A model generated the notes under the pieces. The model saw only the letters and a program-made list of their open reading frames with translations, made no database searches and was not told the DNA's origin. 64,000 nt of DNA from CADCVW01 sp964251385. Lineage in GTDB: Bacteria > Pseudomonadota > Alphaproteobacteria > Sphingomonadales > Sphingomonadaceae. Positions 16,774-25,100 of this stretch are shown one piece after another (the first letter of the stretch is position 1; every line of letters starts with the position of its first letter). A program made the position numbers and the translations under genes. The stretch spans positions 85,250 to 149,249 of the forward strand of contig CAXUJK010000006.1 of NCBI GenBank assembly GCA_964251385.1, written 5' to 3'.

Positions 16774-17358
16774 ATGCACACGGCCACGGCGGTTCCGTCA
16801 CTTTCCAAGGTCGATGCGCGGACGAAGATGCTGGCCGACCGCCAGGTTTTCGCCCGGTCGCTCGACGACGACCTTCGCACCGCGATGGAGGCGCAGCTGA
16901 TGCGGCGGGTCCTGCCGCACCTCGAGAGTGCCCGCGCGGTCGCGGCCTATTACCCGATGAAGGATGAGATCGATCCGATGCCTATCGCCGATGTGCTCGT
17001 CGCGGCCGGGAGGACGGTTGCCCTACCCTGGTTCGCCGCACGCGACGCGGCGATGATGTTTCGGGCAGCGCCCGCTACCGAAGTCGGGCCCTGGCGGGTG
17101 TTGCAGCCGGCTGCGGATGCGGCGGCTGTGTCGCCGGACACCGTGCTGGTGCCGCTCGTCGCCGCCGACATCGCGTGCAACCGGATCGGGCACGGCAAGG
17201 GACATTACGACCGCGCACTTGCAAATCTGCGTGAGCACGGGCCGGTGCGCGCGATCGGGCTCGCATGGGACATGCAGATCCTGGACGGAACGATCGACGC
17301 CGATCCCTGGGACGTGCGGCTCGATGCGATCGCCACGCCGGAGCGGTGGCTGCAATGA
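16774..17358 (+). CDS. 5-formyltetrahydrofolate cyclo-ligase
   Basis: ATP-dependent enzyme converting 5-formyl-THF to 5,10-methenyl-THF (the YgfA/MTHFS family). It is 194 residues. The family signature is the C-terminal NRIGHGKGHYDRALANL; ATP/substrate contact motifs are YYPMKDEIDPMPI and TVLVPLVAADIACN. The AGAGGA ribosome-binding site is six bases from ATG 16774. It follows the probable 6S RNA as in other proteobacteria. Confidence 0.92.
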   Translation: MHTATAVPSLSKVDARTKMLADRQVFARSLDDDLRTAMEAQLMRRVLPHLESARAVAAYYPMKDEIDPMPIADVLVAAGRTVALPWFAARDAAMMFRAAPATEVGPWRVLQPAADAAAVSPDTVLVPLVAADIACNRIGHGKGHYDRALANLREHGPVRAIGLAWDMQILDGTIDADPWDVRLDAIATPERWLQ

Positions 17359-17564
17359 ACCCGTCCTGGCGCAAACCCGCGGGGATCGGGCTGATCCTTC
17401 TGCTCGTCACCTTGTGGTGCATTGCGGTGGCGACGTTTTCGAACGAGATCGGCGGATGGCATTGGTTCGCCCAGGCGCTCTTCTATCTAGTCGCCGGCAC
17501 GGCCTGGATCCTGCCGCTCAAGCCGTTGCTGCTGTGGATGGAACAGGGTCACTGGCGGGTTTGA
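17355..17564 (+). CDS. DUF2842 small membrane protein
   Basis: A 69-residue protein with two transmembrane helices (residues 9-27 and 36-58) and the DUF2842-like block WFAQALFYLVAGTAWILPLKPLLLWM. Its ATG overlaps the stop of the upstream cyclo-ligase gene (ATGA). DUF2842 is common in alphaproteobacteria and has no assigned function. Confidence 0.85.
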   Translation: MNPSWRKPAGIGLILLLVTLWCIAVATFSNEIGGWHWFAQALFYLVAGTAWILPLKPLLLWMEQGHWRV

Positions 17565-17570
17565 ACATGC

Positions 17571-17604
17571 AAAAGCCCCGGTCGGATGATCCGGCCGGGG
17601 CTTC
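17571..17604. terminator. bidirectional intrinsic terminator
   Basis: A 13-bp stem with one G-T pair (17574-17586 with 17590-17602) and a three-base loop. On the minus strand it is followed by TTTT; on the plus strand by TTCTGT. It sits between convergent genes (DUF2842 on plus, WGxxGxxG on minus) and should stop transcription from both, better for the minus strand. Confidence 0.88.
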
Positions 17605-17632
17605 TGTAGCTTCTAGCGATAACCCAAAAAGA

Positions 17633-17893
17633 TCAGGTCAGCGGGTTGCCGTCGTTGCGACCGGTGGTGGTCGTGCGGCTGACGCTGACGTCGTCCTTCT
17701 TGTTGAACAAGGGCGCGAGCAGGCCGAGCAGGCCGAGCAGGCCCCAATAGCCGCCGTCGCCGCTTTCCTGGTTGTCGTCCGCCACGTCCGGCGAGACCTC
17801 GACGCCGTCGACGGTGGTGGCGAACGCCACGCCCGCGGGGGCAAGAGCGATGGTCGCGGCGATCGCGATCGCGGTTCCTGTACGTAGAGCCAT
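17633..17893 (-). CDS. WGxxGxxG-type small secreted protein
   Basis: An 86-residue protein with a clear signal peptide (residues 1-24, MALRTGTAIAIAATIALAP...) and near the C-terminus a tryptophan-glycine motif YWGLLGLLGLLAPLFNKKD. ATG 17893 has GGAGGAACTC directly upstream, an ideal ribosome-binding site. Proteins with a WGxxGxxGL segment are a named family of unknown role. After the motif comes a Ser/Thr/Arg-rich tail (VSVSRTTTTGRND). The hydrophobic motif could be a sorting or membrane-insertion signal. The gene ends in a strong terminator. Confidence 0.8.
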   Translation of the reverse strand: MALRTGTAIAIAATIALAPAGVAFATTVDGVEVSPDVADDNQESGDGGYWGLLGLLGLLAPLFNKKDDVSVSRTTTTGRNDGNPLT

Positions 17894-18049
17894 GAGTTCC
17901 TCCTGTTGTAACCTCATCCCGGCGTCCGGAAAGCAGCGCTTTTCGGATGACAGGTGCGCAGGCAACGGCTCGCCTTACAACTCGTTCCGTCTGTCGAACG
18001 ATCGCGGATGTGGATCAACCCGGTGCGTGTGGCCGATGCCGAACGGCAA

Positions 18050-18126
18050 TGGCGCGAGTGACGGGACTCGAACCCGCGGCCTCCGCCGTGACAGGGCGGC
18101 GCTCTAACCAACTGAGCTACACCCGC
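18050..18126 (-). tRNA. tRNA-Asp (anticodon GTC)
   Basis: Reads GCGGGTG TAGC TCAGTTGGTTAGAGC on the minus strand; the anticodon stem-loop is CCGCC-CTGTCAC-GGCGG with GTC. The T arm contains GGTTCGAGTCCC, and the acceptor stem GCGGGTG/CACTCGC is closed. A CCA end is encoded (18050-18052). It is 77 bases. Confidence 0.97.
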
Positions 18127-18167
18127 TTATTGGGGTCACCCGCGACTAAGGCGGGGTTCGGCTCTAG

Positions 18168-19343
18168 TCAAGAAGGCTCCTCGTCGCCGTGGACGTGGGT
18201 CAACGTGCCTTCTTCGAACAGGAAGCCCGCGATGTCGGGCTTGCCCGCCGCATCCAGCACCGTCTTCAGGATGATAAGCAGCGGCACCGCGAGCAGCGCG
18301 CCCGTCGTTCCCCAAACCCAGGTCCAGAAGCTGAGCGCGAGCAGAATGAGCAGCGGGTTGATCGTGAGGCGCTTGCCGACGAGCAGCGGCGTGATCGCGT
18401 TGGCCTCGACCAAATGGAGCACCGTGAAGATCGCGGCGGGCGCGAGCGCGGTCCAGGGATCGCCGAAGGTCATCAGGCCGCCCAAGGCAAGCAGCAGCGC
18501 GGACGCGATCGGGCCGAGATACGGGATGTAGTTGAGCACAGCGACGATGCCGCCCCACATCAGCGGGGTCGGCATGTCGATCAGCCACACGCCGAGCGCG
18601 GTCACGGTGCCCAGGCCGACGTTGATGATCGTGATCGTGCCCAGATAGGTCGAGGTTGCGGTGACGACCTGGCCGATGACGCGCGCGGTCGTCATCGCGC
18701 CCGAGAAACTTTGACGGCCGACGATCGTGCGCTTGCGCAGGTTGGTCCAGCCGGAGAGGAAGAAGAAGATGACGAGCAGCGCGAAGAACGCCTGGATCGC
18801 GGCGTAGGGCGCGGAGGTCGCGATCAGATCGAGCGCGCTGTTAGGGACGGCGACCTGCACCGTGCGCGCGCCGATCTCCGCCGATTGGCCGAACTGCGAG
18901 AAGGTGCGGTCGATGAAGCGCTCGGCATTGGCGTAGAGGTCGAGGATGGGGGCGAGCGCGCTCCTCACCCGGTCGAGGCGCTGGGGCAGCAGCGTGAACC
19001 AGTCGACCGCGGGCAGCAGGATCGCGGCGAAGACGAGATTGGCCACGCCCAGGAACAGGAGGATGCAGACGAACGCGGCGAGCGCGGAGGGCACGCGGCG
19101 GCGTTCGAACCATTCGAGAATGGGGACGAGCGCGACCGAGATAACAAGCGCGGCGGTAACGGGAAGGAAGAACTCGGCCCCTGCCCGAAGCGCGAACGGG
19201 ACGGCAAGCGCGAGGCCGATGCCCGCGATGAGGGTCAGGGATGCAAGCAGCCGGTCGCGGACGAGCACGTCGTCGGGCAGATCGCGCGGGTGATCGGCGG
19301 CCTGTGGCAGGTCGTGCGCGGGCTTGGATGTCGGCGCGTCCAT
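18168..19343 (-). CDS. AI-2E family transporter (PerM-like)
   Basis: A 391-residue inner-membrane protein of the AI-2E transporter/permease superfamily. About eight hydrophobic segments are visible, paired at the N-terminus (residues 29-80), with the typical large loop after the third and the block VLNYIPYLGPIASALLLALGG followed by the conserved NAITPLLVGKRLTINPLLIL. The substrate cannot be told; the family name rests on one E. coli case, and many members have other roles. It ends near tRNA-Asp. Confidence 0.88.
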   Translation of the reverse strand: MDAPTSKPAHDLPQAADHPRDLPDDVLVRDRLLASLTLIAGIGLALAVPFALRAGAEFFLPVTAALVISVALVPILEWFERRRVPSALAAFVCILLFLGVANLVFAAILLPAVDWFTLLPQRLDRVRSALAPILDLYANAERFIDRTFSQFGQSAEIGARTVQVAVPNSALDLIATSAPYAAIQAFFALLVIFFFLSGWTNLRKRTIVGRQSFSGAMTTARVIGQVVTATSTYLGTITIINVGLGTVTALGVWLIDMPTPLMWGGIVAVLNYIPYLGPIASALLLALGGLMTFGDPWTALAPAAIFTVLHLVEANAITPLLVGKRLTINPLLILLALSFWTWVWGTTGALLAVPLLIILKTVLDAAGKPDIAGFLFEEGTLTHVHGDEEPS

Positions 19344-19434
19344 GTCCGCGATGATTAGCCGGGGGCGCGGCCGAGTCCAACGGCGACGTGACGCTTTAAG
19401 ATTATGTTAGCGGGTCGGCGTCAATGGGTCCGTT

Positions 19435-20411
19435 GTGGATCGAAACCTTGGCCTTTTCGGATGCAGTGCCGCGTTGGCGTGCGCTCTTCCGGCGTCCCCT
19501 GCGTACGCGTCGGGCACGCCGGCGGGAACGCGCATCGACAACGTCGCTACCGCGACCTTCGACGGCGCGGGCGGAACCCGGTCGGTAACGTCCAACCAGG
19601 TCAGTCTGCGCGTCGACGAGCTGCTGGACGTCGTTGTCGCGTCCGCCGATCCGGGACCCGTCTCCGCGCGCGACGGGGAGCTTCGAAGCGTGCTGCGCTT
19701 TCGCGTCACCAACGCGGGCAACGGGCCGGAAGCGTTCGCGCTGGGCGTGATGGGACGGTCGGAGGCGACGACTTCGATCCGGCCGCTCCTGCGATCTTCA
19801 TCGATAGCAACGGCAACGGCGCGTACGATCCGGGCATCGACACGGCGTATATAGCGGGGTCGAACGATCCGGTATTGGGCCCTGACGCGAGCGCGAGCGT
19901 GTTCGTCCTGTCCGACATGCCGGCAAGCGCACCCGACGCGGCGCGCGGCATCGCGCGGCTGACCGCCGTCGCGACGACCGGATCGGGCGCGCCCGGGACT
20001 GCTTTCATTGGCCTGGGCCAAGGCGGCGGCGATGCGATCGTCGGGACGACGCGCGCCCGCGCCGATGCGGACGGAATTTACGTGATCGCGGCCGTATCGG
20101 TAGCGTTCGTCAAGTCGGCGACCGTGGTCGATCCGTTCGGCGGCGCGCGGGCTTTGCCCGGATCGATCGTGACGTACCGCCTCGCTGCGGACCTGACGGG
20201 AAGCGGCACGCTGTCCGGGCTGCGGCTGGCCGACACGATCCCCGCAGGCACGACCTATTTGGCGGGCACACTGACCTTGGGCGGCGCGGGCCTGACCGAT
20301 GCCGCCGACACGGACGCGGGCCGCTTCGCCGACGGTGCCGTGTCGGTCGCGCTCGGCACCGCGCCCGCGGGCAGCAGCCACGTCGTCACGTTCCAGGTCC
20401 GCATCGATTGA
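19435..20411 (+). pseudogene. DUF11-type secreted protein with a frameshift
   Basis: A secreted DUF11-type protein broken by a one-base shift. Frame 1 starts at GTG 19435 with a signal peptide and runs through DNVATATFDGAGG and RVTNAGNGPEAFALG. The protein then continues in another frame from about 19746 (GGDDFDPAAPAIFIDSNG, GSGTLSGLRLADTIPAGTTY) to the stop at 20411. Adding one base near 19744-19746 would restore a 325-residue protein. The DUF11 segment (FVKSATVVDPFGG onwards) is intact in the second frame. It is either a recent pseudogene or a base-call error. The gene starts a plus-strand cluster of similar proteins. Confidence 0.78.
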
Positions 20412-20422
20412 GGATTTTACAT

Positions 20423-20884
20423 ATGCGCACGCTCCTTCTGCTCTTCACCGCTATGACCGCGTCCATGCCTGCTCTCGCGGCGGACGACGTTCGGTTGACC
20501 AGCGACGTGTTCGTCGCGCGCGAGGTCGTCGACGCGGCGGGCAAGCGCGAGACGGTGCTGCAGCCGCCGAAGACCGTGACGCCGGGCGACCGGCTCGTGT
20601 TCGTGCTCGATTACAAGAACCAGGGCGCGGCACCGGCCGCCGACTTCACCGTCACCAATCCCATCCCTGCCGCCGTCGCCTACGCGAACGACGCGAGCCC
20701 CGGCGCGCTTGTGTCGGTGGACGGCAAGCTTTTCGGCGCGTTGCCCGCCCTGGCCGTGCCGGGTGCGGACGGAAAGCCGCGCGCGGCGGTCGCGGCAGAC
20801 GTCACGCATATCCGCTGGACCTTGGCCAAGGCGCTGCCGGCAGGCGCGGGCGGCAAGCTGCGCTTCGCGGGCATCGTCAGATAA
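20423..20884 (+). CDS. small secreted DUF11-like protein
   Basis: A 153-residue secreted protein with a signal peptide (MRTLLLLFTAMTASMPALA) and a single DUF11/repeat-like domain, e.g. VTPGDRLVFVLDYKNQG and FTVTNPIPAAVAYA, ending in the WTLAKALPAGAGGKLRFAGI strand. ATG 20423 has AGGA eight bases upstream; it follows the broken DUF11 gene by 11 bases. Likely a periplasmic or surface protein; no function is known. Confidence 0.82.
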   Translation: MRTLLLLFTAMTASMPALAADDVRLTSDVFVAREVVDAAGKRETVLQPPKTVTPGDRLVFVLDYKNQGAAPAADFTVTNPIPAAVAYANDASPGALVSVDGKLFGALPALAVPGADGKPRAAVAADVTHIRWTLAKALPAGAGGKLRFAGIVR

Positions 20885-20946
20885 TTTCTCCGCTTTTCCG
20901 TGCCGGCGGGGGGTGAGGCACGATCGTATTTTCGAGGATTGAAGCG

Positions 20947-22050
20947 ATGAAGATCAGCACCGGAACCGCGTCCCTGATGGCGATCACGCTCACGCTGGCC
21001 GGCGCGCCTGCCCATGCGGCGGGAACGCAGCAGGGTACGACGATCACCAACAACGTGACCGTCAACTACCAGGTCGGCGGCGTCGCGCAGAATGCGGTCG
21101 CGGCGTCCAACAGCTTCGTCGTCGACCGCAAGATCAACCTGATCGTGTCGGAGGCGACCGGGTCCGCGACGACCGTATCGCCGGGCCAGGCGGGCGCGGT
21201 CACCGTGTTCACCGTCACGAACAGCTCGAACGATACGCTCGATCTCGGCCTGACGGCGCTGCAGCAGACTGGCGGACCAGGCCGCTATGGCGGGACCGAT
21301 AATTACGACATCGCCGGCGTGCAGGTTTATCGCGAGACGAACGGCACCGCGGGTTTTCAGAGCGGCGCGGGCGGAGATACGCTCGTCACGTATCTCGACG
21401 AAGTCGCCCCGGATCAGAACGTCACCGTCTACGTCCTGGGGTCGGTGCCGCTGGGGGTCACGACCAGCTCGGTCGCGACCGTGACGCTGACCGCGACCGC
21501 GCAGGGCGGCGGCACGGCGAACACGGCGGGCGCGGTGCTGACCGAAACGGCGGGGGCCAACACGGCGGGCGTCGACACGGTGTTCGCCGACACGCAGGTG
21601 ACGGGCGGCAACACCGCGCGCGACGGTCGCGCGCTCGACCGGAGCGACTACAAGGTCGCGGCGGCCGCGGTCACCGCGACGAAGAACAGCCTCATCGTCT
21701 TCGACCCGGTCAATTTGACGACGAACCCGAAGATGATCCCCGGCGCGATCGTTCAATATTGCATCGCCGTATCCAACGCATCCGGATCGGCGACCGCGAC
21801 CAACGTCACGCTGAGCGACATCCTGCCGGGCGCGACCGACCTGTTCACGGATGCGGCGAGCCCGTACTTCGTCGGCATCCGCGTCAACGGCACGCAGACG
21901 GGGGGCGTGTGCGACCCGGCGTCGGGTACCGCGACGGGCACGTTCTCCGCCGCGGGTCCTGGCGCGCCGAGCGGGACGGTGAGCGGCGCGCTGTCGGACG
22001 TCGCGGCGGGCGTTACGGCCACGCTGCTGTTCCGCGTCGTCGTCAAGTAA
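20947..22050 (+). CDS. secreted DUF11-type protein
   Basis: A 367-residue secreted protein with a signal peptide (MKISTGTASLMAITLTLAGA...) and threonine/alanine-rich beta domains. Repeated motifs are VTVNYQVGGV, VFTVTNSSNDTLDLGL and YCIAVSNASGSATATNVTLSDILPG, typical of DUF11 proteins. There are two cysteines (YCIAV and GVCDPAS). The layout suggests a surface or extracellular protein. Downstream a 13-bp hairpin separates it from a giant outer-membrane-like gene. Confidence 0.84.
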   Translation: MKISTGTASLMAITLTLAGAPAHAAGTQQGTTITNNVTVNYQVGGVAQNAVAASNSFVVDRKINLIVSEATGSATTVSPGQAGAVTVFTVTNSSNDTLDLGLTALQQTGGPGRYGGTDNYDIAGVQVYRETNGTAGFQSGAGGDTLVTYLDEVAPDQNVTVYVLGSVPLGVTTSSVATVTLTATAQGGGTANTAGAVLTETAGANTAGVDTVFADTQVTGGNTARDGRALDRSDYKVAAAAVTATKNSLIVFDPVNLTTNPKMIPGAIVQYCIAVSNASGSATATNVTLSDILPGATDLFTDAASPYFVGIRVNGTQTGGVCDPASGTATGTFSAAGPGAPSGTVSGALSDVAAGVTATLLFRVVVK

Positions 22051-22063
22051 GGGATCGCACCGG

Positions 22064-22094
22064 GTCTCCCGCGGCGAAACCCGCCGCGGGAGAC
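22064..22094 (+). promoter_or_regulatory. strong intercistronic hairpin between two DUF11 genes
   Basis: A perfect 13-bp stem (22064-22076 with 22082-22094, arm GTCTCCCGCGGCG) with a five-base loop, 14 bases after one stop and 15 before the next start. There is no run of T, so it is not a classic terminator. It could attenuate or protect mRNA so that the small upstream protein is made in larger amounts than the giant protein downstream. Confidence 0.75.
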
Positions 22095-22108
22095 TCGCAC
22101 GTGCGCTC

Positions 22109-25100
22109 ATGCGGCGGTTAACCACATTCGCGGCGGCGCTGGCCGCGCTCGCGTCACCGGTCGTGGCGCAGCGGGCGATCACCAACGTCGCGACCGCCGA
22201 GTGGTACGCGGGCGGTGCGCGCGTGTCGCGGTCGTCCAACCGCGTCGACATCGTGCGCGAGGTCGAGCCGGTCGCGGTCGACCGGGCCGTGACGTTTCGC
22301 TTCTCGAGCGCGGGTTCGGCGAACGCCGCGATCGCATCCACCCGATGCGGCGTGGGGTCGGCGAGCCGCTCGGTCGCGTTCGGTCCGGCGTGGAGCGACG
22401 TCGCAATCGGCACGATGGGGCTCGTCGCCACCAGCAGCTACAGCGTTCGCGAGCCGCTCGTCGTCGTGTTCGCGTACGCGGCCGGCAATCGCGAGCGCGC
22501 GGCGGTGGACCAAATCGAAGTCACGCTGCGCACAGCCGAAGGCGACGCGGAGGCGCTGACGCTGACCGAGACGGGACCGGACACGGGCCGGTTCGCGGGC
22601 GCGATGCCGACGGTGGGCGGGAGCGCGCCGGTCGCGGGCGATTGCCGCGTCTCCGTGCGCGCGGGAGCGACGACGCGGTTGTCGATCCTGGCGGCGGGCG
22701 CGGCGATCGCGGAGGCGGATATCCGGTATCTGATCGATCCGTTCGGCATCGTGTTCGACAGCCTGACGGGTGAGCCCGTCGCGGGCGCGCGCGTGTCCCT
22801 GGTCGACGCCGATACAGGGAGGCCCGCCGACGTGTTCGGCGACGACGGCGTCTCCGCCTACCCTTCAACCGTAGCTACCGGACAGAGCGTCACAGACGCG
22901 GGCGGCACGCGCTACGACTTTCCCCCAGGCGATTATCGCTTCCCGCTAACGCGAGCGGGACGGTATCGCCTGCTCGTCGAGCCGCCCGCGCCCTACGCCG
23001 CGTGGTCGGCGGTTCCCCCCGCCGACCTGGCGCGGCTGCGCACCCCGGACGGCGCGCCGTTCACGATCGACGGCGCGTCATATGGCGGGGTGTTCACGCT
23101 CGACAGCCCGGCCGCGGTGCGGATCGACGTTCCCGTCGACGCGCCCGCGGGCGTGCTGACCATCGCCAAGTCGGCGAGCGTCGCGACCGCGGAAGTCGGC
23201 GATGTGGTCCAGTACCGGATCACGGTTCGAAACCGGGATGCGCGTCCGTCCGGGGCGGTCCTGCTGAGCGATCGCTTTCCGAAGGGTTTCCGATACCGCA
23301 ACGGAACCTTGCGCAGCGACGGTGCTGCGTTGGACACGCGTGTCGTGGGCGGGACGCTGAGCGCGCGTATCCCGGCCATCCCGGCGGGGGGCACTGCGAA
23401 CGTCACCTATCTGCTGGAGATCCTCGGGTCCGCGCGCGCGGGCGACGCGATCAACCGCGCGCAGGTGACCAACACGAACGGCGTGGCGAGCGCATTCGCG
23501 GACGCGGTCGTGCGTGTGTCCGCCGAGACGATCACCGCGCGCATGACGATCACGGGCCGGATCACCGAGGGTGGATGCAATGTCGATCCCCGCGCCGCGA
23601 CGGGCGTGGGCGGCATTCGCGTGATGCTGGAGGACGGCAGCTACGCCGTCACCGATCGCGAGGGGCGCTACCATTTCGAAGGCGTGTCGCCCGGTGTCCA
23701 CGTCGTGCAGATGGACCTTGCGACCTTGCCCGCCGACCGCGCACCCGCCGATTGCGGGTCGGGCACGCGCGGCGCGGGCCGCGCCTTTTCGCGCTTCGTG
23801 GAGGGCGGCGGCGGGTCGCACAAGCGCGTCGACTTCCGCCTCGCCGCCTCCGCGCCGCGCACCGCGAACGGAGCGGTCGCCCCTGCCCGCCCGGTTCCGG
23901 CAAGCGACGCCGTCGCGGCGGGCGCGGAGATCGACTGGCTCGCGCGCGCGACGCCTGGGACGGAGATCCTCTTCCCGTCCGCCACCTACAATCCCCGCGC
24001 CAAGGTCACGCGCGTCGCGATCAAGCATGCGTTGGGTGTGTCCGTGCGGCTGACGGTCGACGGCAAGCCCGCCGACCCGCTGACCTTCGAAGGCACCGCG
24101 ACGAGCGCCGACGGACGGGTCGCGGTCAGCCGCTGGCGCGGCATTCCGTTGGAAAACACGACGACGCGGCTGGAGGCGGCCGTCGGCACGACGACGTTGA
24201 CGCGGACGGTGCATGTCTCGTCGAGCGCGATGCGGGCCGAGATCGTGCCGTCCGCGTCGCTGCTCGTCGCGGACGGGGTGACGCGCCCGGTGCTCGCCGT
24301 CCGCTTCACCGATCGCGACGGGCGGCCCGTGCGCGGCGGTAGCGTCGGCGAGTTTACCCTCCCCGCCCCGTATCTGCCCGCGGTCGAAGCCGACGCGCAG
24401 GCCGCGCGCAAGCTGAGCGGGCTCGAGCGAGCGCAGCCCTTCTGGCGCGTCGACGGGGACGACGGCCTCGCCTACATCGCGCTCGAACCCACGACCGCGT
24501 CGGGTGCGGTCGCGATCGACTTTTCCTTCCGCGATGGCGACGTGCGGCGCGATGCCCGCGTCGACGCCTGGCTCGACGCGGGTGCGCGGCCGTGGACGAT
24601 CGTCGGTTTCGCTGCGGGAACGTTCGGGTTCAATGCCTTGTCGCGCAATCTTGAGACTTTGAGCGAACGCGACAGCAAGACGGAGGTCGACGGCCGCATC
24701 GCGCTTTACGCCAAGGGCCGCGTGCGCGGGCGCTGGTTGCTGACGCTCGCCTACGACAGCGGCAAGCGCGAAGATGATGCGCGGTTCGCGGGGACGATCG
24801 ACCCCCAGGGCTACTACACGATCTACGCCGACCGGTCCGAGCGCCGCTACGACGCATCGTCGATCCGCAAATTGTACGTCAAGCTGGAGCGGCCGCAGTT
24901 CGTCGCCCTGTTCGGCGACTTCGACTCAGGGTTCGACGAGGCCGAGCTGACCCGGTACGCGCGCGCCCTCAACGGCCTCAAGGCCGAATATCGCGGCCCG
25001 CGCATCTCCGCGACCGCGTTCGCCGCCGACACGCCGTTCGCGCACGGCCGCGACGAGATCCAGGGCAACGGGTTGACCGGACCTTACGCGTTGCGTGCGC

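Noticed and set aside
20680..22431. 583-codon minus-strand open frame antisense to the DUF11 genes
   Set aside because: Arginine-rich shadow without motifs or ribosome-binding site; the plus-strand genes have signal peptides and family motifs.
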